Shown: piece after piece, positions 1-5,791 of the stretch
How the letters are laid out: the number at the start of each line of letters is the position of its first letter
Numbering within the stretch: the first letter of the stretch is position 1
Assembly: GCA_003070825.1 (NCBI GenBank)
Contig: QBLP01000088.1
Coordinates: forward strand, 1-7,011
Direction: 5' to 3'
Length of the DNA stretch: 7,011 nucleotides
Source of the DNA: Halanaerobium sp.
Lineage (GTDB): Bacteria; Bacillota; Halanaerobiia; Halanaerobiales; Halanaerobiaceae
Position numbers and translations under genes: made by a program
Notes under the pieces: model-generated
What the model was told of the DNA's origin: nothing
The model's input: the letters and a program-made list of their open reading frames with translations, nothing else
Databases searched by the model: none

Positions 1-1320
1 GTAATTGCCTTTGATGATGGTAGTTTTTACGCTGAACAAAAAGAGACAGCAACAACAATTATTGGCGATTTAAAACCTGAAATTAGAGTTTTTGATGATG
101 GAGATTTAGAAAGAAATTTAAGTGGTAACCTTGATATAAGTTATCCTGGCAATAAACACAGTTTTCAACTTATAACTGATTTTCAGATTGGGGCTGCTAA
201 AGAAATTGAATTTAACGAATTAAACTATCAGTATTTTGGCAATAAATACAGTTTATTGCTGGGAAAACACAGAGTAATCTGGGGCAAAGGAGATCAACTT
301 CATGTTTTAGATAATATAAATCCGGAAGACTTAAGTGATTTTTATAACCCTGATTATAAAGATCGTCAGATTGGGGAAGAAATGATTAAAATTGATAGAT
401 ATTTTAGAAATGGCAATGCCAATCTTGAGTTTATCTACACGCCAGATTTTGAGGGGCACCGGCTGGCAGAAGATCCTGATAGTCCACTCGGCAACTGGAT
501 AATCAATCCTTTTGCTGATAAGATTTCAATCTCTGCACTTAAGTCAGCTACTAACTACAGTGAAACAGAAATTATTAGGCAGGTAGAAGCTGCAGTTAAA
601 GAGGAAGAGCAGCAGTTTGGTCTGCGCTTTACTGATACCAGAGGTGGTACAGATTATGGCTTCAGCTACTACCACGGATATTTAAGAGAACCAAGTTATG
701 ATCCTGCGGCATTTAATACAGGTTCAAATCCATTTACAAATAACCCGGCGCAAAATAGAGATATATTTAGTCAGCTACTGGATGCTGCTGATCTTCACTA
801 TGATCAGGTTGATGTTTTTGGTTTTGAAATGGCCCGAGTGATTGCCAGTATTAATAGTCGCTTTGAACTGGCATATTATAATACAGATGACAGTTCAGGT
901 AATGATCCAACAATTAGAAATAATAAAGTTGCCTGGGTTATTGGTGGAGACAGAGATCTACCAATCAGTAATTTAAATCTAAATATTCAATTTACAGGTG
1001 AGAAAATTTTAGATGACAGCCAGATTGAGGCCAATAATGCTGCAGATTTACAGTATAATCAAGATGGAGATTATTTGACAAATAGAGCTGTAGTTAAACT
1101 GGAAGACAGCTATCAAAATGAAAAAATAATACCTCAAATCACCTGGGTTTATAACTTAAGTGATCATGATTATTCTCTGGAAAATGCAGTAGAATATGAG
1201 TTAAAACAGGATTTGGTAATGAAATTTTCTCATAAAATATTTAATGGAGATCAAAATACTGATTTTGGTCAGTTTGATGATAATGATTTCAGTTCAATTT
1301 CTTTACATTATAGTTTTTAA
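1..1320 (+). CDS. Outer-membrane beta-barrel (porin-like) protein, 5' truncated
   Basis: The frame is open from the first base of the window to a TAA at 1318-1320, giving 439 visible residues; the N-terminus and signal peptide lie upstream. A TTG at 256 is an internal codon, not a start, because the coding pattern continues unbroken before it. The protein is rich in alternating polar/hydrophobic stretches and in Asn, Asp and Tyr, with no hydrophobic helices, as in transmembrane beta-barrels. It ends in S-I-S-L-H-Y-S-F: a terminal Phe with hydrophobic residues at -3, -5 and -7, the usual C-terminal signature recognised by the BAM assembly machinery. Visible residues 88-98 read GKHRVIWGKGD, followed by a D-x-I-N-P-E-D segment. 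This recalls barrel families (DUF1302-like and related spirochaete proteins) with a conserved WGkgD...D.iNP motif; that comparison is from memory. It is probably a porin or outer-membrane partner of an exporter, substrate unknown. The class is fairly secure, the exact family is not. Confidence 0.7.
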   Translation, partial: VIAFDDGSFYAEQKETATTIIGDLKPEIRVFDDGDLERNLSGNLDISYPGNKHSFQLITDFQIGAAKEIEFNELNYQYFGNKYSLLLGKHRVIWGKGDQLHVLDNINPEDLSDFYNPDYKDRQIGEEMIKIDRYFRNGNANLEFIYTPDFEGHRLAEDPDSPLGNWIINPFADKISISALKSATNYSETEIIRQVEAAVKEEEQQFGLRFTDTRGGTDYGFSYYHGYLREPSYDPAAFNTGSNPFTNNPAQNRDIFSQLLDAADLHYDQVDVFGFEMARVIASINSRFELAYYNTDDSSGNDPTIRNNKVAWVIGGDRDLPISNLNLNIQFTGEKILDDSQIEANNAADLQYNQDGDYLTNRAVVKLEDSYQNEKIIPQITWVYNLSDHDYSLENAVEYELKQDLVMKFSHKIFNGDQNTDFGQFDDNDFSSISLHYSF

Positions 1321-1359
1321 TTAAAAAGTTAAGTTTTAATTCCCTATAGTTAATTAAAA

Positions 1360-1397
1360 AGGCTAAAATTTCTGCCTAAATGGAGTAATTTTAGCCT
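1360..1397. terminator. Hairpin, possible terminator of uncertain polarity
   Basis: An 11-bp perfect inverted repeat, AGGCTAAAATT (1360-1370) and AATTTTAGCCT (1387-1397), encloses a 16-base loop. It lies 40 bases after the stop of the barrel protein, where a terminator is expected. On the + strand the 3' arm is followed by CATAGTATTT, a poor T-tract. On the - strand the hairpin is followed by TTTTTAATTAA, which fits a terminator better, although no convergent - strand gene is visible. It may act in both directions or only as an mRNA 3'-end stabiliser. Confidence 0.5.
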
Positions 1398-1444
1398 CAT
1401 AGTATTTAATCAAGAAAAATTATTGATAAAAGAATTTTCAGAAG

Positions 1445-1460
1445 TGTAAAGTAGTTGACA
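1445..1460. promoter_or_regulatory. Candidate operator dyad 1 (Rex-like TGTnAA-N4-TTnACA)
   Basis: TGTAAAGTAGTTGACA is a 16-bp imperfect dyad: TGT.AA, four central bases, TT.ACA. The right half is also the -35 hexamer of the ferredoxin promoter, so a bound protein would block RNA polymerase. Rex, the NADH/NAD+-sensing repressor of Firmicutes, recognises TTGTnAAnnnnTTnACAA. Here 10 of those 12 specified positions match, and only the two outermost bases differ. That Rex or another redox regulator binds is inference, and half of the match is fixed by the promoter consensus itself. Confidence 0.4.
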
Positions 1461-1483
1461 TTTAGCAACTGGCTGGGTATAAT
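1455..1483 (+). promoter_or_regulatory. Consensus sigma-A promoter of the ferredoxin gene
   Basis: TTGACA (1455-1460) and TATAAT (1478-1483) are both perfect consensus hexamers separated by the optimal 17 bases. The transcription start should fall near 1490, leaving a leader of about 55 bases before the ferredoxin ATG. It is the strongest promoter visible in the window and predicts high expression unless repressed. Confidence 0.9.
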
Positions 1484-1487
1484 AGTT

Positions 1488-1504
1488 TTGTGAACTTTTT
1501 ACAA
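1488..1504. promoter_or_regulatory. Candidate operator dyad 2 at the ferredoxin transcription start
   Basis: TTGTGAACTTTTTACAA carries half-sites TTGTGAA (1488-1494) and TTTACAA (1498-1504) in inverted orientation around a 3-base spacer. The left half matches the Rex half-site TTGTGAA exactly, and the right half fits TTnACAA. The spacer is one base shorter than the 4 bases of known Rex sites. It covers the predicted +1 and lies about 43.5 bp centre-to-centre from the dyad at 1445-1460, close to four helical turns. The binding protein is unproven. Confidence 0.35.
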
Positions 1505-1528
1505 ATAATTTTAATAAAGTTGAATAGC

Positions 1529-1536
1529 AGGAGGTG
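1529..1536 (+). promoter_or_regulatory. Ribosome binding site of the ferredoxin gene
   Basis: AGGAGGTG is a near-perfect Shine-Dalgarno sequence ending 9 bases before the ATG at 1546. A nearer ATG at 1538 reads only six codons before a TAA, so 1546 is the real start. Confidence 0.85.
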
Positions 1537-1545
1537 AATGTTTAA

Positions 1546-1716
1546 ATGGCTCATGTAATTGCAGATGGTTGTATTATGTGTGGTGCCTGTGCACCAGAAT
1601 GCCCTGTAGAATGTATCAGTGAAGGTGATACAAAATATGAAATTGATGCTGACGAATGCATCGACTGTGCAGCCTGTGTATCTGTTTGTCCAGTAGATGT
1701 TATCAGCCAGGCATAA
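1546..1716 (+). CDS. 2[4Fe-4S] ferredoxin, clostridial type
   Basis: This 56-residue protein is a soluble low-potential electron carrier that holds two [4Fe-4S] clusters. In anaerobes it links pyruvate:ferredoxin oxidoreductase, hydrogenases and Rnf or Nfn-type enzymes; which partner it serves here cannot be read from the window. Two canonical C-x2-C-x2-C-x3-C-P motifs are present: Cys9, 12, 15, 19 (CIMCGACAPECP) and Cys38, 41, 44, 48 (CIDCAACVSVCP). They are related by the usual internal duplication, and the length is typical of the family. A ninth cysteine, Cys23 (CPVECI), lies just after the first motif and is not a standard ligand. The protein is strongly acidic, as expected. The gene stands alone, with its own consensus promoter, a strong ribosome binding site and a terminator 15 bases after the stop. 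Identity is secure from the cysteine pattern. Confidence 0.97.
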   Translation: MAHVIADGCIMCGACAPECPVECISEGDTKYEIDADECIDCAACVSVCPVDVISQA

Positions 1717-1730
1717 GTTTATAAATTTTT

Positions 1731-1761
1731 GAAAAAACCGGGGGTATTCTCCGGTCTTTTT
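1731..1761 (+). terminator. Rho-independent terminator of the ferredoxin gene
   Basis: A GC-rich stem, ACCGG (1737-1741) with CCGGT (1751-1755), can extend inward through G-U and G-C pairs to a small loop. An upstream A6 run and a downstream CTTTTT follow the usual pattern, and the A/T flanks can also pair, giving bidirectional potential. It starts 14 bases after the ferredoxin stop. Confidence 0.9.
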
Positions 1762-1890
1762 CATTTTAAAAAATCAAAATTTTAATTTTATTTAAAAAAG
1801 AAGCTAGAAATTAAGCAGGATTTAATTCTCTTTTAGAGAAATATACATAAAGGTAGATTATAACTATTAAATTAAGGAGATGAGCTTTGG

Positions 1891-3120
1891 ATGCGGGAAT
1901 TAAAGAAAATTGATCCGGAAATAGCAGAAATTATTTCAGAAGAAGAGAAGAGACAGGCTCAAAATATTGAATTAATTGCTTCAGAGAATTTTGTTAGTTC
2001 TGCTGTGATGGAGGCAGCTGGTTCTGTTTTAACAAACAAATATGCAGAAGGTTATCCTCATAAAAGATATTATGGTGGCTGTGAGGTAATTGATAAGGCA
2101 GAAGAACTGGCGATAAAAAGAGCAAAAGAATTATTTGGTGCTGAACATGCTAATGTACAGCCTCATTCTGGTTCACAGGCAAATCAGGCAGTTTATTTTT
2201 CTCAGGTTCCAAAAGGTGGCACAATACTGGCAATGGATCTTACTCACGGTGGCCATTTAACCCACGGTAGTCCTGTTAATATGTCAGGTAAGTATTATGA
2301 TTTTATTCACTATGGTGTAACCAGAGAAAAAGAAATTATTGATTATGATCAGGTAAGAGCTCTTGCTGAAAAACATCAACCTGATTTAATTGTAGCCGGT
2401 GCCAGTGCCTATCCCAGAGTCATTAACTTTAAAACATTTAAAGAAATTGCCGATTCGGTTGGCGCATTATTTATGGTGGATATGGCCCATATTGCCGGTT
2501 TAATAGCAGCTGGATTACATCCCAACCCAGTAGAAACTGCAGACTTTGTTACAACCACTACTCATAAAACTTTAAGAGGAACCAGGGGTGGTATGATTCT
2601 CTGCAAGGAAAAATATGCAAAAGATATTGATAAAGCAATTTTCCCTGGACTGCAGGGAGGTCCGCTGATGCATATTATTGCTGCTAAAGCAGTTTCTTTT
2701 AAAGAAGCACTGACAGATGATTTTATGGAATATCAGCAGCAAATTATAGATAATGCACATACACTGGCAGAAGAATTAAAGGGTTATGGAATGAGACTGG
2801 TTTCTGGCGGCACAGATAATCATATGATGCTGGTTGATTTAAATAATATGGAAATCACGGGTAAAGAAGCAGAAGAAGCCTTAGATAAAGTTGGAATTAC
2901 AGTAAATAAAAACACAATTCCATTTGAGACCAAAAGTCCTTTTGTTACCAGTGGAATTAGAATTGGAACCCCGGCAGTTACAACTAGGGGTATGAAAGAA
3001 AAAGATATGAAAAAAATCGCAGAATTTATCTTTGATGCTTTAAAAAATCTTGAAAATGAAGACAAATTAAAAGAAATGAAAAAAGAGGTTCATGCTTTTT
3101 CTGCTCAGTTTATGGAGTAG
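1891..3120 (+). CDS. glyA: Serine hydroxymethyltransferase
   Basis: This 409-residue cytoplasmic PLP enzyme interconverts serine plus tetrahydrofolate with glycine plus 5,10-methylene-tetrahydrofolate, the main one-carbon entry for purine, thymidylate and methionine synthesis. Family landmarks run in order: IELIASENF (26-34), NKYAEGYP and RYYGG (49-63), HSGSQAN (92-98), HGGHLTHG (119-126), VDMAHIAG with Asp197 and His200 (196-203), the PLP-lysine motif TTTTHKTLRGTRGG with Lys226, and SGIRIGTPA with Arg357, which binds the substrate carboxylate. Length is normal (E. coli GlyA has 417 residues). The ATG at 1891 is preceded by AAGGAGA (1874-1880), and the N-terminus aligns with the family. The leader from the previous terminator is about 130 bases and has only weak -10-like matches (TATACA at 1842, TATAAC at 1859) with no good -35. 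It is too short for a T-box or glycine riboswitch plus promoter. A strong terminator follows, so it is probably monocistronic apart from read-through into the HAD gene. Confidence 0.98.
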   Translation: MRELKKIDPEIAEIISEEEKRQAQNIELIASENFVSSAVMEAAGSVLTNKYAEGYPHKRYYGGCEVIDKAEELAIKRAKELFGAEHANVQPHSGSQANQAVYFSQVPKGGTILAMDLTHGGHLTHGSPVNMSGKYYDFIHYGVTREKEIIDYDQVRALAEKHQPDLIVAGASAYPRVINFKTFKEIADSVGALFMVDMAHIAGLIAAGLHPNPVETADFVTTTTHKTLRGTRGGMILCKEKYAKDIDKAIFPGLQGGPLMHIIAAKAVSFKEALTDDFMEYQQQIIDNAHTLAEELKGYGMRLVSGGTDNHMMLVDLNNMEITGKEAEEALDKVGITVNKNTIPFETKSPFVTSGIRIGTPAVTTRGMKEKDMKKIAEFIFDALKNLENEDKLKEMKKEVHAFSAQFME

Positions 3121-3145
3121 ATTATATATAAGCTAATAATTAATG

Positions 3146-3171
3146 GGCCGGGGAAACCCGGTCATTTTTTT
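3146..3171 (+). terminator. Rho-independent terminator of glyA (GAAA loop)
   Basis: A 7-bp stem, GGCCGGG (3146-3152) with CCCGGTC (3157-3163, one G-U pair), is closed by a GAAA tetraloop and followed by A and seven T residues (3165-3171). It starts 26 bases after the glyA stop. This is one of the best-formed terminators in the window. Confidence 0.93.
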
Positions 3172-3202
3172 AGAATATAAGAATATAAGAAAAGGTGATA
3201 TT

Positions 3203-4021
3203 ATGGATATTAAAATGATAGTATTTGATCTGGATGGAACTTTACTGGATATTGATCATCAGCTGCATAATAAAACAATTGAGGCAGTTAAAATGATTAG
3301 AAATAAGGGGATTAGAACTCTGGTTGCAACCGGTAGAATGTATTGTTCTGCTAAACCACATACTGATAAACTGGAGATTGTAGATCCTATAATTACATAT
3401 AATGGTGCGCTGGTGGTTGATCCTTCAACCCAGAAAGAGATTTTCCACGCCCCAATACCTTTCGAAATTGCTAAAAAAATCACAAAAATGGTTGTCGAAA
3501 ACAATTATCATCTGCAGCTATATATTGATGATAAGCTCTATGTGGCAGAGGAAAATAAATTTACAGATCGTTACGAAGAGATTTCTGGAATTAAAGCCAA
3601 TGCTGTTGGTCGTCTGGATGATTTTCTTGAGGCTGAACCTACCAAAATGTTAATAATCGAAGAGGATGAAGATAAGCAGGTTGAGATTAATCATTTTTTA
3701 AATGAAAATTTTGCTGAAGAGATTGAACTTTCTTCGTCCTATCCCTCTTTTATTGAAATAACAAAAAAAGATATGTCTAAAGCAGTTCCGGTTAAGAAAC
3801 TGGCAGCAGATTTCAATATTAAACAGGAAGAAATTATGGCTTTTGGAGATGGTTTAAATGATCTTAAAATGATCGAATGGGTAGGTAAAGGTGTGGCTAT
3901 GCAGAATGCACATCCCGAATTGCAGGAACATGCTGATGATACTGCACCAGATCACGATGAGCTGGGAATAGCTCGCTATTTAAAACAACATTTTAAACTT
4001 GATCTTGATTTAAATAATTAG
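3203..4021 (+). CDS. Cof-type HAD-IIB phosphatase
   Basis: This 272-residue cytoplasmic haloacid dehalogenase-superfamily hydrolase is likely a phosphatase acting on sugar phosphates, nucleotides or similar small phosphoesters; the family is promiscuous and the substrate cannot be predicted. Motif I is FDLDGTL with nucleophile Asp9 and acid/base Asp11. Motif II is VATGRM with Thr43. Motif III Lys is Lys193 in DMSKAVPVKKL. Motif IV is FGDGLNDLKM with Asp216 and Asp220 for Mg2+. The region between motifs II and III (about 85-185) is the C2B alpha/beta cap of the Cof subgroup, and length is typical. The ATG at 3203 is chosen because AAAGGTGA (3191-3198) precedes it and motif I then falls at the usual position. 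An in-frame ATG at 3143 would place 20 extra residues inside the glyA terminator and is rejected. No separate promoter is evident in the 31-base gap. Confidence 0.93.
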   Translation: MDIKMIVFDLDGTLLDIDHQLHNKTIEAVKMIRNKGIRTLVATGRMYCSAKPHTDKLEIVDPIITYNGALVVDPSTQKEIFHAPIPFEIAKKITKMVVENNYHLQLYIDDKLYVAEENKFTDRYEEISGIKANAVGRLDDFLEAEPTKMLIIEEDEDKQVEINHFLNENFAEEIELSSSYPSFIEITKKDMSKAVPVKKLAADFNIKQEEIMAFGDGLNDLKMIEWVGKGVAMQNAHPELQEHADDTAPDHDELGIARYLKQHFKLDLDLNN

Positions 4022-4056
4022 GCTGCTCCTTAGATTATGCATTTTCCAACTATTTA

Positions 4057-4065
4057 TGTTATAAT
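4057..4065 (+). promoter_or_regulatory. Extended -10 promoter of the sugar-kinase/hprK operon
   Basis: TGTTATAAT combines a perfect TATAAT (4060-4065) with the TG dinucleotide of an extended -10 element. About 17 bases upstream there is no good -35 match, which extended -10 promoters tolerate. Transcription would begin near 4072, about 43 bases before the TTG start at 4115. A weak flanking inverted repeat, ACTAT (4049-4053) and ATAGT (4071-4075), surrounds the -10; its meaning is unknown. Confidence 0.6.
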
Positions 4066-4102
4066 TTAAGATAGTGATTAACTTTAATATTGGTTGCAAT
4101 TT

Positions 4103-4108
4103 GGAGGG
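4103..4108 (+). promoter_or_regulatory. Ribosome binding site deciding a TTG start
   Basis: GGAGGG lies 6 bases before the TTG at 4115 and is the only good Shine-Dalgarno sequence in this gap. It falls inside the longer reading that would begin at TTG 4094, so it fixes the start at 4115. Confidence 0.8.
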
Positions 4109-4114
4109 ATTTAT

Positions 4115-4777
4115 TTGGAAATTTTTTCGATTTTAAAATCAACATTTAAAGATTTTTATGAAGACTTATTTAAACTGGTATTGCTTAGTGTGGCCTGGTT
4201 TGTAATAAGTTCAGTACTTTTATTTGCTGTTTTTATTGGGCTGACCAGTGGCTGGTATTTAATACTTTTGTTACCCTTAGTTTTTTTGGGACCAGTATTT
4301 TTGACTTCACTTTATGGGACCAGTCAGATTTTAGAAGAGGGAAGTATTGCTCTTAAAGCACTTTTTTCATATTTTAAAAATAATTTTTGGCGTGGATTTT
4401 TAGTTTTTTTAATCTCGGTTATTTTATATATAATTTTTGTGGTTGATCTACGCTTCTTTTTGTTAAAAGGACAGGAAAATATATGGCTTTTGGCTTTTGC
4501 TTTTTTATTTGCCTATTTATTGATCTATTTTTCAATTTATCAGGCTTATTTATGGGGACTTTTAATTATTCAGGGTGAGAGACCATTAAAGGACATTTTT
4601 AAAAATGCAGTAATTCTCAGTCTGGATAACATTATATTTTCACTGCTCTGGTTTCTGGCAATTTTCTTAATTAGTGTAATTTTATTTGTTACAGGTATTG
4701 GTCTGCCAGCTGGATTTATTGGGATTATTGGTATTCTGATTCTTCAGGGAACAAAAGAAATGCTGGCAAAATATTAA
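4115..4777 (+). CDS. Polytopic membrane protein, DUF624/YesL-like
   Basis: From the TTG at 4115 the product is 220 residues and very hydrophobic. About six membrane segments can be seen: 21-43, 47-66, 93-113, 123-152 (long), 171-195 and 197-212. A short amphipathic N-terminus (FKDFYEDLFK) precedes the first helix. The arrangement of an early helix pair, a G-P in the second helix (LGP, 58-60), then a cytoplasmic stretch ending in F-K-N-N-F-W-R-G (87-94) before the third helix resembles YesL/DUF624 proteins. Those are small membrane proteins often near sugar-uptake or glycan-degradation genes, with no established biochemical role. This assignment is from memory of the family and is tentative. 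There are no transporter signature motifs and no catalytic residues I recognise. The gene ends 39 bases before the ROK kinase with no terminator between, so it is probably the first gene of that operon. Confidence 0.7.
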   Translation: MEIFSILKSTFKDFYEDLFKLVLLSVAWFVISSVLLFAVFIGLTSGWYLILLLPLVFLGPVFLTSLYGTSQILEEGSIALKALFSYFKNNFWRGFLVFLISVILYIIFVVDLRFFLLKGQENIWLLAFAFLFAYLLIYFSIYQAYLWGLLIIQGERPLKDIFKNAVILSLDNIIFSLLWFLAIFLISVILFVTGIGLPAGFIGIIGILILQGTKEMLAKY

Positions 4778-4816
4778 AATATAAATTTAAGCTATAAATT
4801 GAGAGGGGAATAATTA

Positions 4817-5791
4817 ATGAAAGAATATTATTTGGGTCTTGATCTTGGTGGAACAAAAATTTTAACAGGTCTTGCTGATAGTGAAGGAAAGATAATTACT
4901 AGATCACGCAGAGATACAGAAGCTGATTTAGGTGAAGATAAAATAATAGAAAATATGATAGCAACTATAGAGGATGTATTAGAAGAGTCAGATGTTAGCA
5001 AAGATCAGATTATAACTCTGGGTATTGGCAGTCCGGGCCCGCTTGATTCGAAAAAAGGGATTATAATTGAAAATGCAAACCTCCCCTGGAAAAATGTGCC
5101 TCTGGTTGAAAGAATGGAGTCGGCGCTGGGGATTAAAACCCTACTGCAGAATGATGCTAATGCTGCTGCTCTGGGTGAAAAATGGTTTGGAGCAGGGAGA
5201 AATGTTGAAAATATGGTCTACATAACTATCTCTACCGGTATAGGTGGGGGAGCTATTATTAATAAAGAGTTATTTACAGGGGTTAATGATAATGCCTGTG
5301 AAATTGGACATACAGTTATTGATCCTAATGGTCCACTCTGTGGCTGTGGAAACCACGGTTGTCTGGAAGCTTTTTCTTCTGGTACATCGATCGGTAAGAG
5401 AGCTAAAGAAGCAGCGGCAGCTGGTGAGAGCAAAGAAATGCTGGAACTGGCAGATAATATAGTTGAAGATATTGATGCAGTAATCTGTGCCCAGGCTGCT
5501 TATCAGGGAGATCAGGTGGCTAGAGATATCTTTAAAAATGCAGGTTATCATCTTGGAATTGGACTCGGTAATGTTGTAAATACTTTTAATACAGAGATGA
5601 TAATTCTCGGTGGTGGAGTTATGAAGGCTTCCGATTTATTTTTAGATGAAGCAATAAAGACTATGGAGGATATTGCTCTGGCGGGTTCTCTGGAGATGGT
5701 TACAGTTAAGGAAGCTGAACTTGGATCTGATATTGGTTTGATGGGAGCTATAGCTGTAGCAATGGAAGATAGGTTAGTAAAAAATGATTGA
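4817..5791 (+). CDS. glcK: ROK-family glucokinase
   Basis: This 324-residue cytoplasmic sugar kinase most likely phosphorylates glucose with ATP to glucose 6-phosphate. The N-terminus goes straight into the phosphate-1 motif LDLGGTK (8-14), with no helix-turn-helix domain ahead of it, so it is an enzyme and not a NagC/XylR-type ROK repressor. The catalytic Asp is Asp113 in QNDANAAALGE. The sugar-contacting EIGH motif is Glu162-His165. The zinc-binding ROK signature C-x-C-G-x2-G-C-x-E gives Cys175, Cys177 and Cys182, with His165 as fourth ligand at the usual spacing. The adenosine region includes ILGGGV (263-268), and the end carries A-x-L-G-S-D-I-G-L-x-G-A, typical of Firmicutes GlcK. GAGAGGGG (4801-4808) lies 8 bases before the ATG. 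The stop overlaps the hprK start. Fructo-, manno- or N-acetylmannosamine kinase activity cannot be excluded from sequence alone. Confidence 0.92.
   Translation: MKEYYLGLDLGGTKILTGLADSEGKIITRSRRDTEADLGEDKIIENMIATIEDVLEESDVSKDQIITLGIGSPGPLDSKKGIIIENANLPWKNVPLVERMESALGIKTLLQNDANAAALGEKWFGAGRNVENMVYITISTGIGGGAIINKELFTGVNDNACEIGHTVIDPNGPLCGCGNHGCLEAFSSGTSIGKRAKEAAAAGESKEMLELADNIVEDIDAVICAQAAYQGDQVARDIFKNAGYHLGIGLGNVVNTFNTEMIILGGGVMKASDLFLDEAIKTMEDIALAGSLEMVTVKEAELGSDIGLMGAIAVAMEDRLVKND

Noticed and set aside
256..258. TTG as start of the barrel protein
   Set aside because: The same frame is open and protein-like back to base 1, and no ribosome binding site precedes 256; the gene is simply cut by the window edge.
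1462..1764. 100-codon minus-strand open frame over the ferredoxin
   Set aside because: It is antisense to the ferredoxin with its cysteine motifs, spans the promoter and terminator, and has a non-protein-like composition.
1765..1890. T-box or glycine riboswitch ahead of glyA
   Set aside because: The space between the upstream terminator and the start codon is too short, and no conserved riboswitch core or antiterminator is visible; only a weak TTCTCT/AGAGAA hairpin (1826-1840) is present.
3143..3202. Longer N-terminus for the HAD phosphatase from ATG 3143
   Set aside because: It would translate the glyA terminator hairpin, has no Shine-Dalgarno sequence, and puts motif I about 20 residues too far from the N-terminus.
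4094..4114. Longer N-terminus for the membrane protein from TTG 4094
   Set aside because: The strong GGAGGG at 4103-4108 would lie inside it, and TTG 4115 has ideal spacing to that site.
4022..4114. CcpA cre site at the glucokinase/hprK operon promoter
   Set aside because: I searched by eye for the TGnAAnCGnTnnCA pattern near the promoter and found no acceptable match.
4817..5791. ROK transcriptional repressor (NagC/XylR type)
   Set aside because: There is no N-terminal helix-turn-helix domain; the protein starts directly with the ATP-binding motif and keeps the catalytic Asp.
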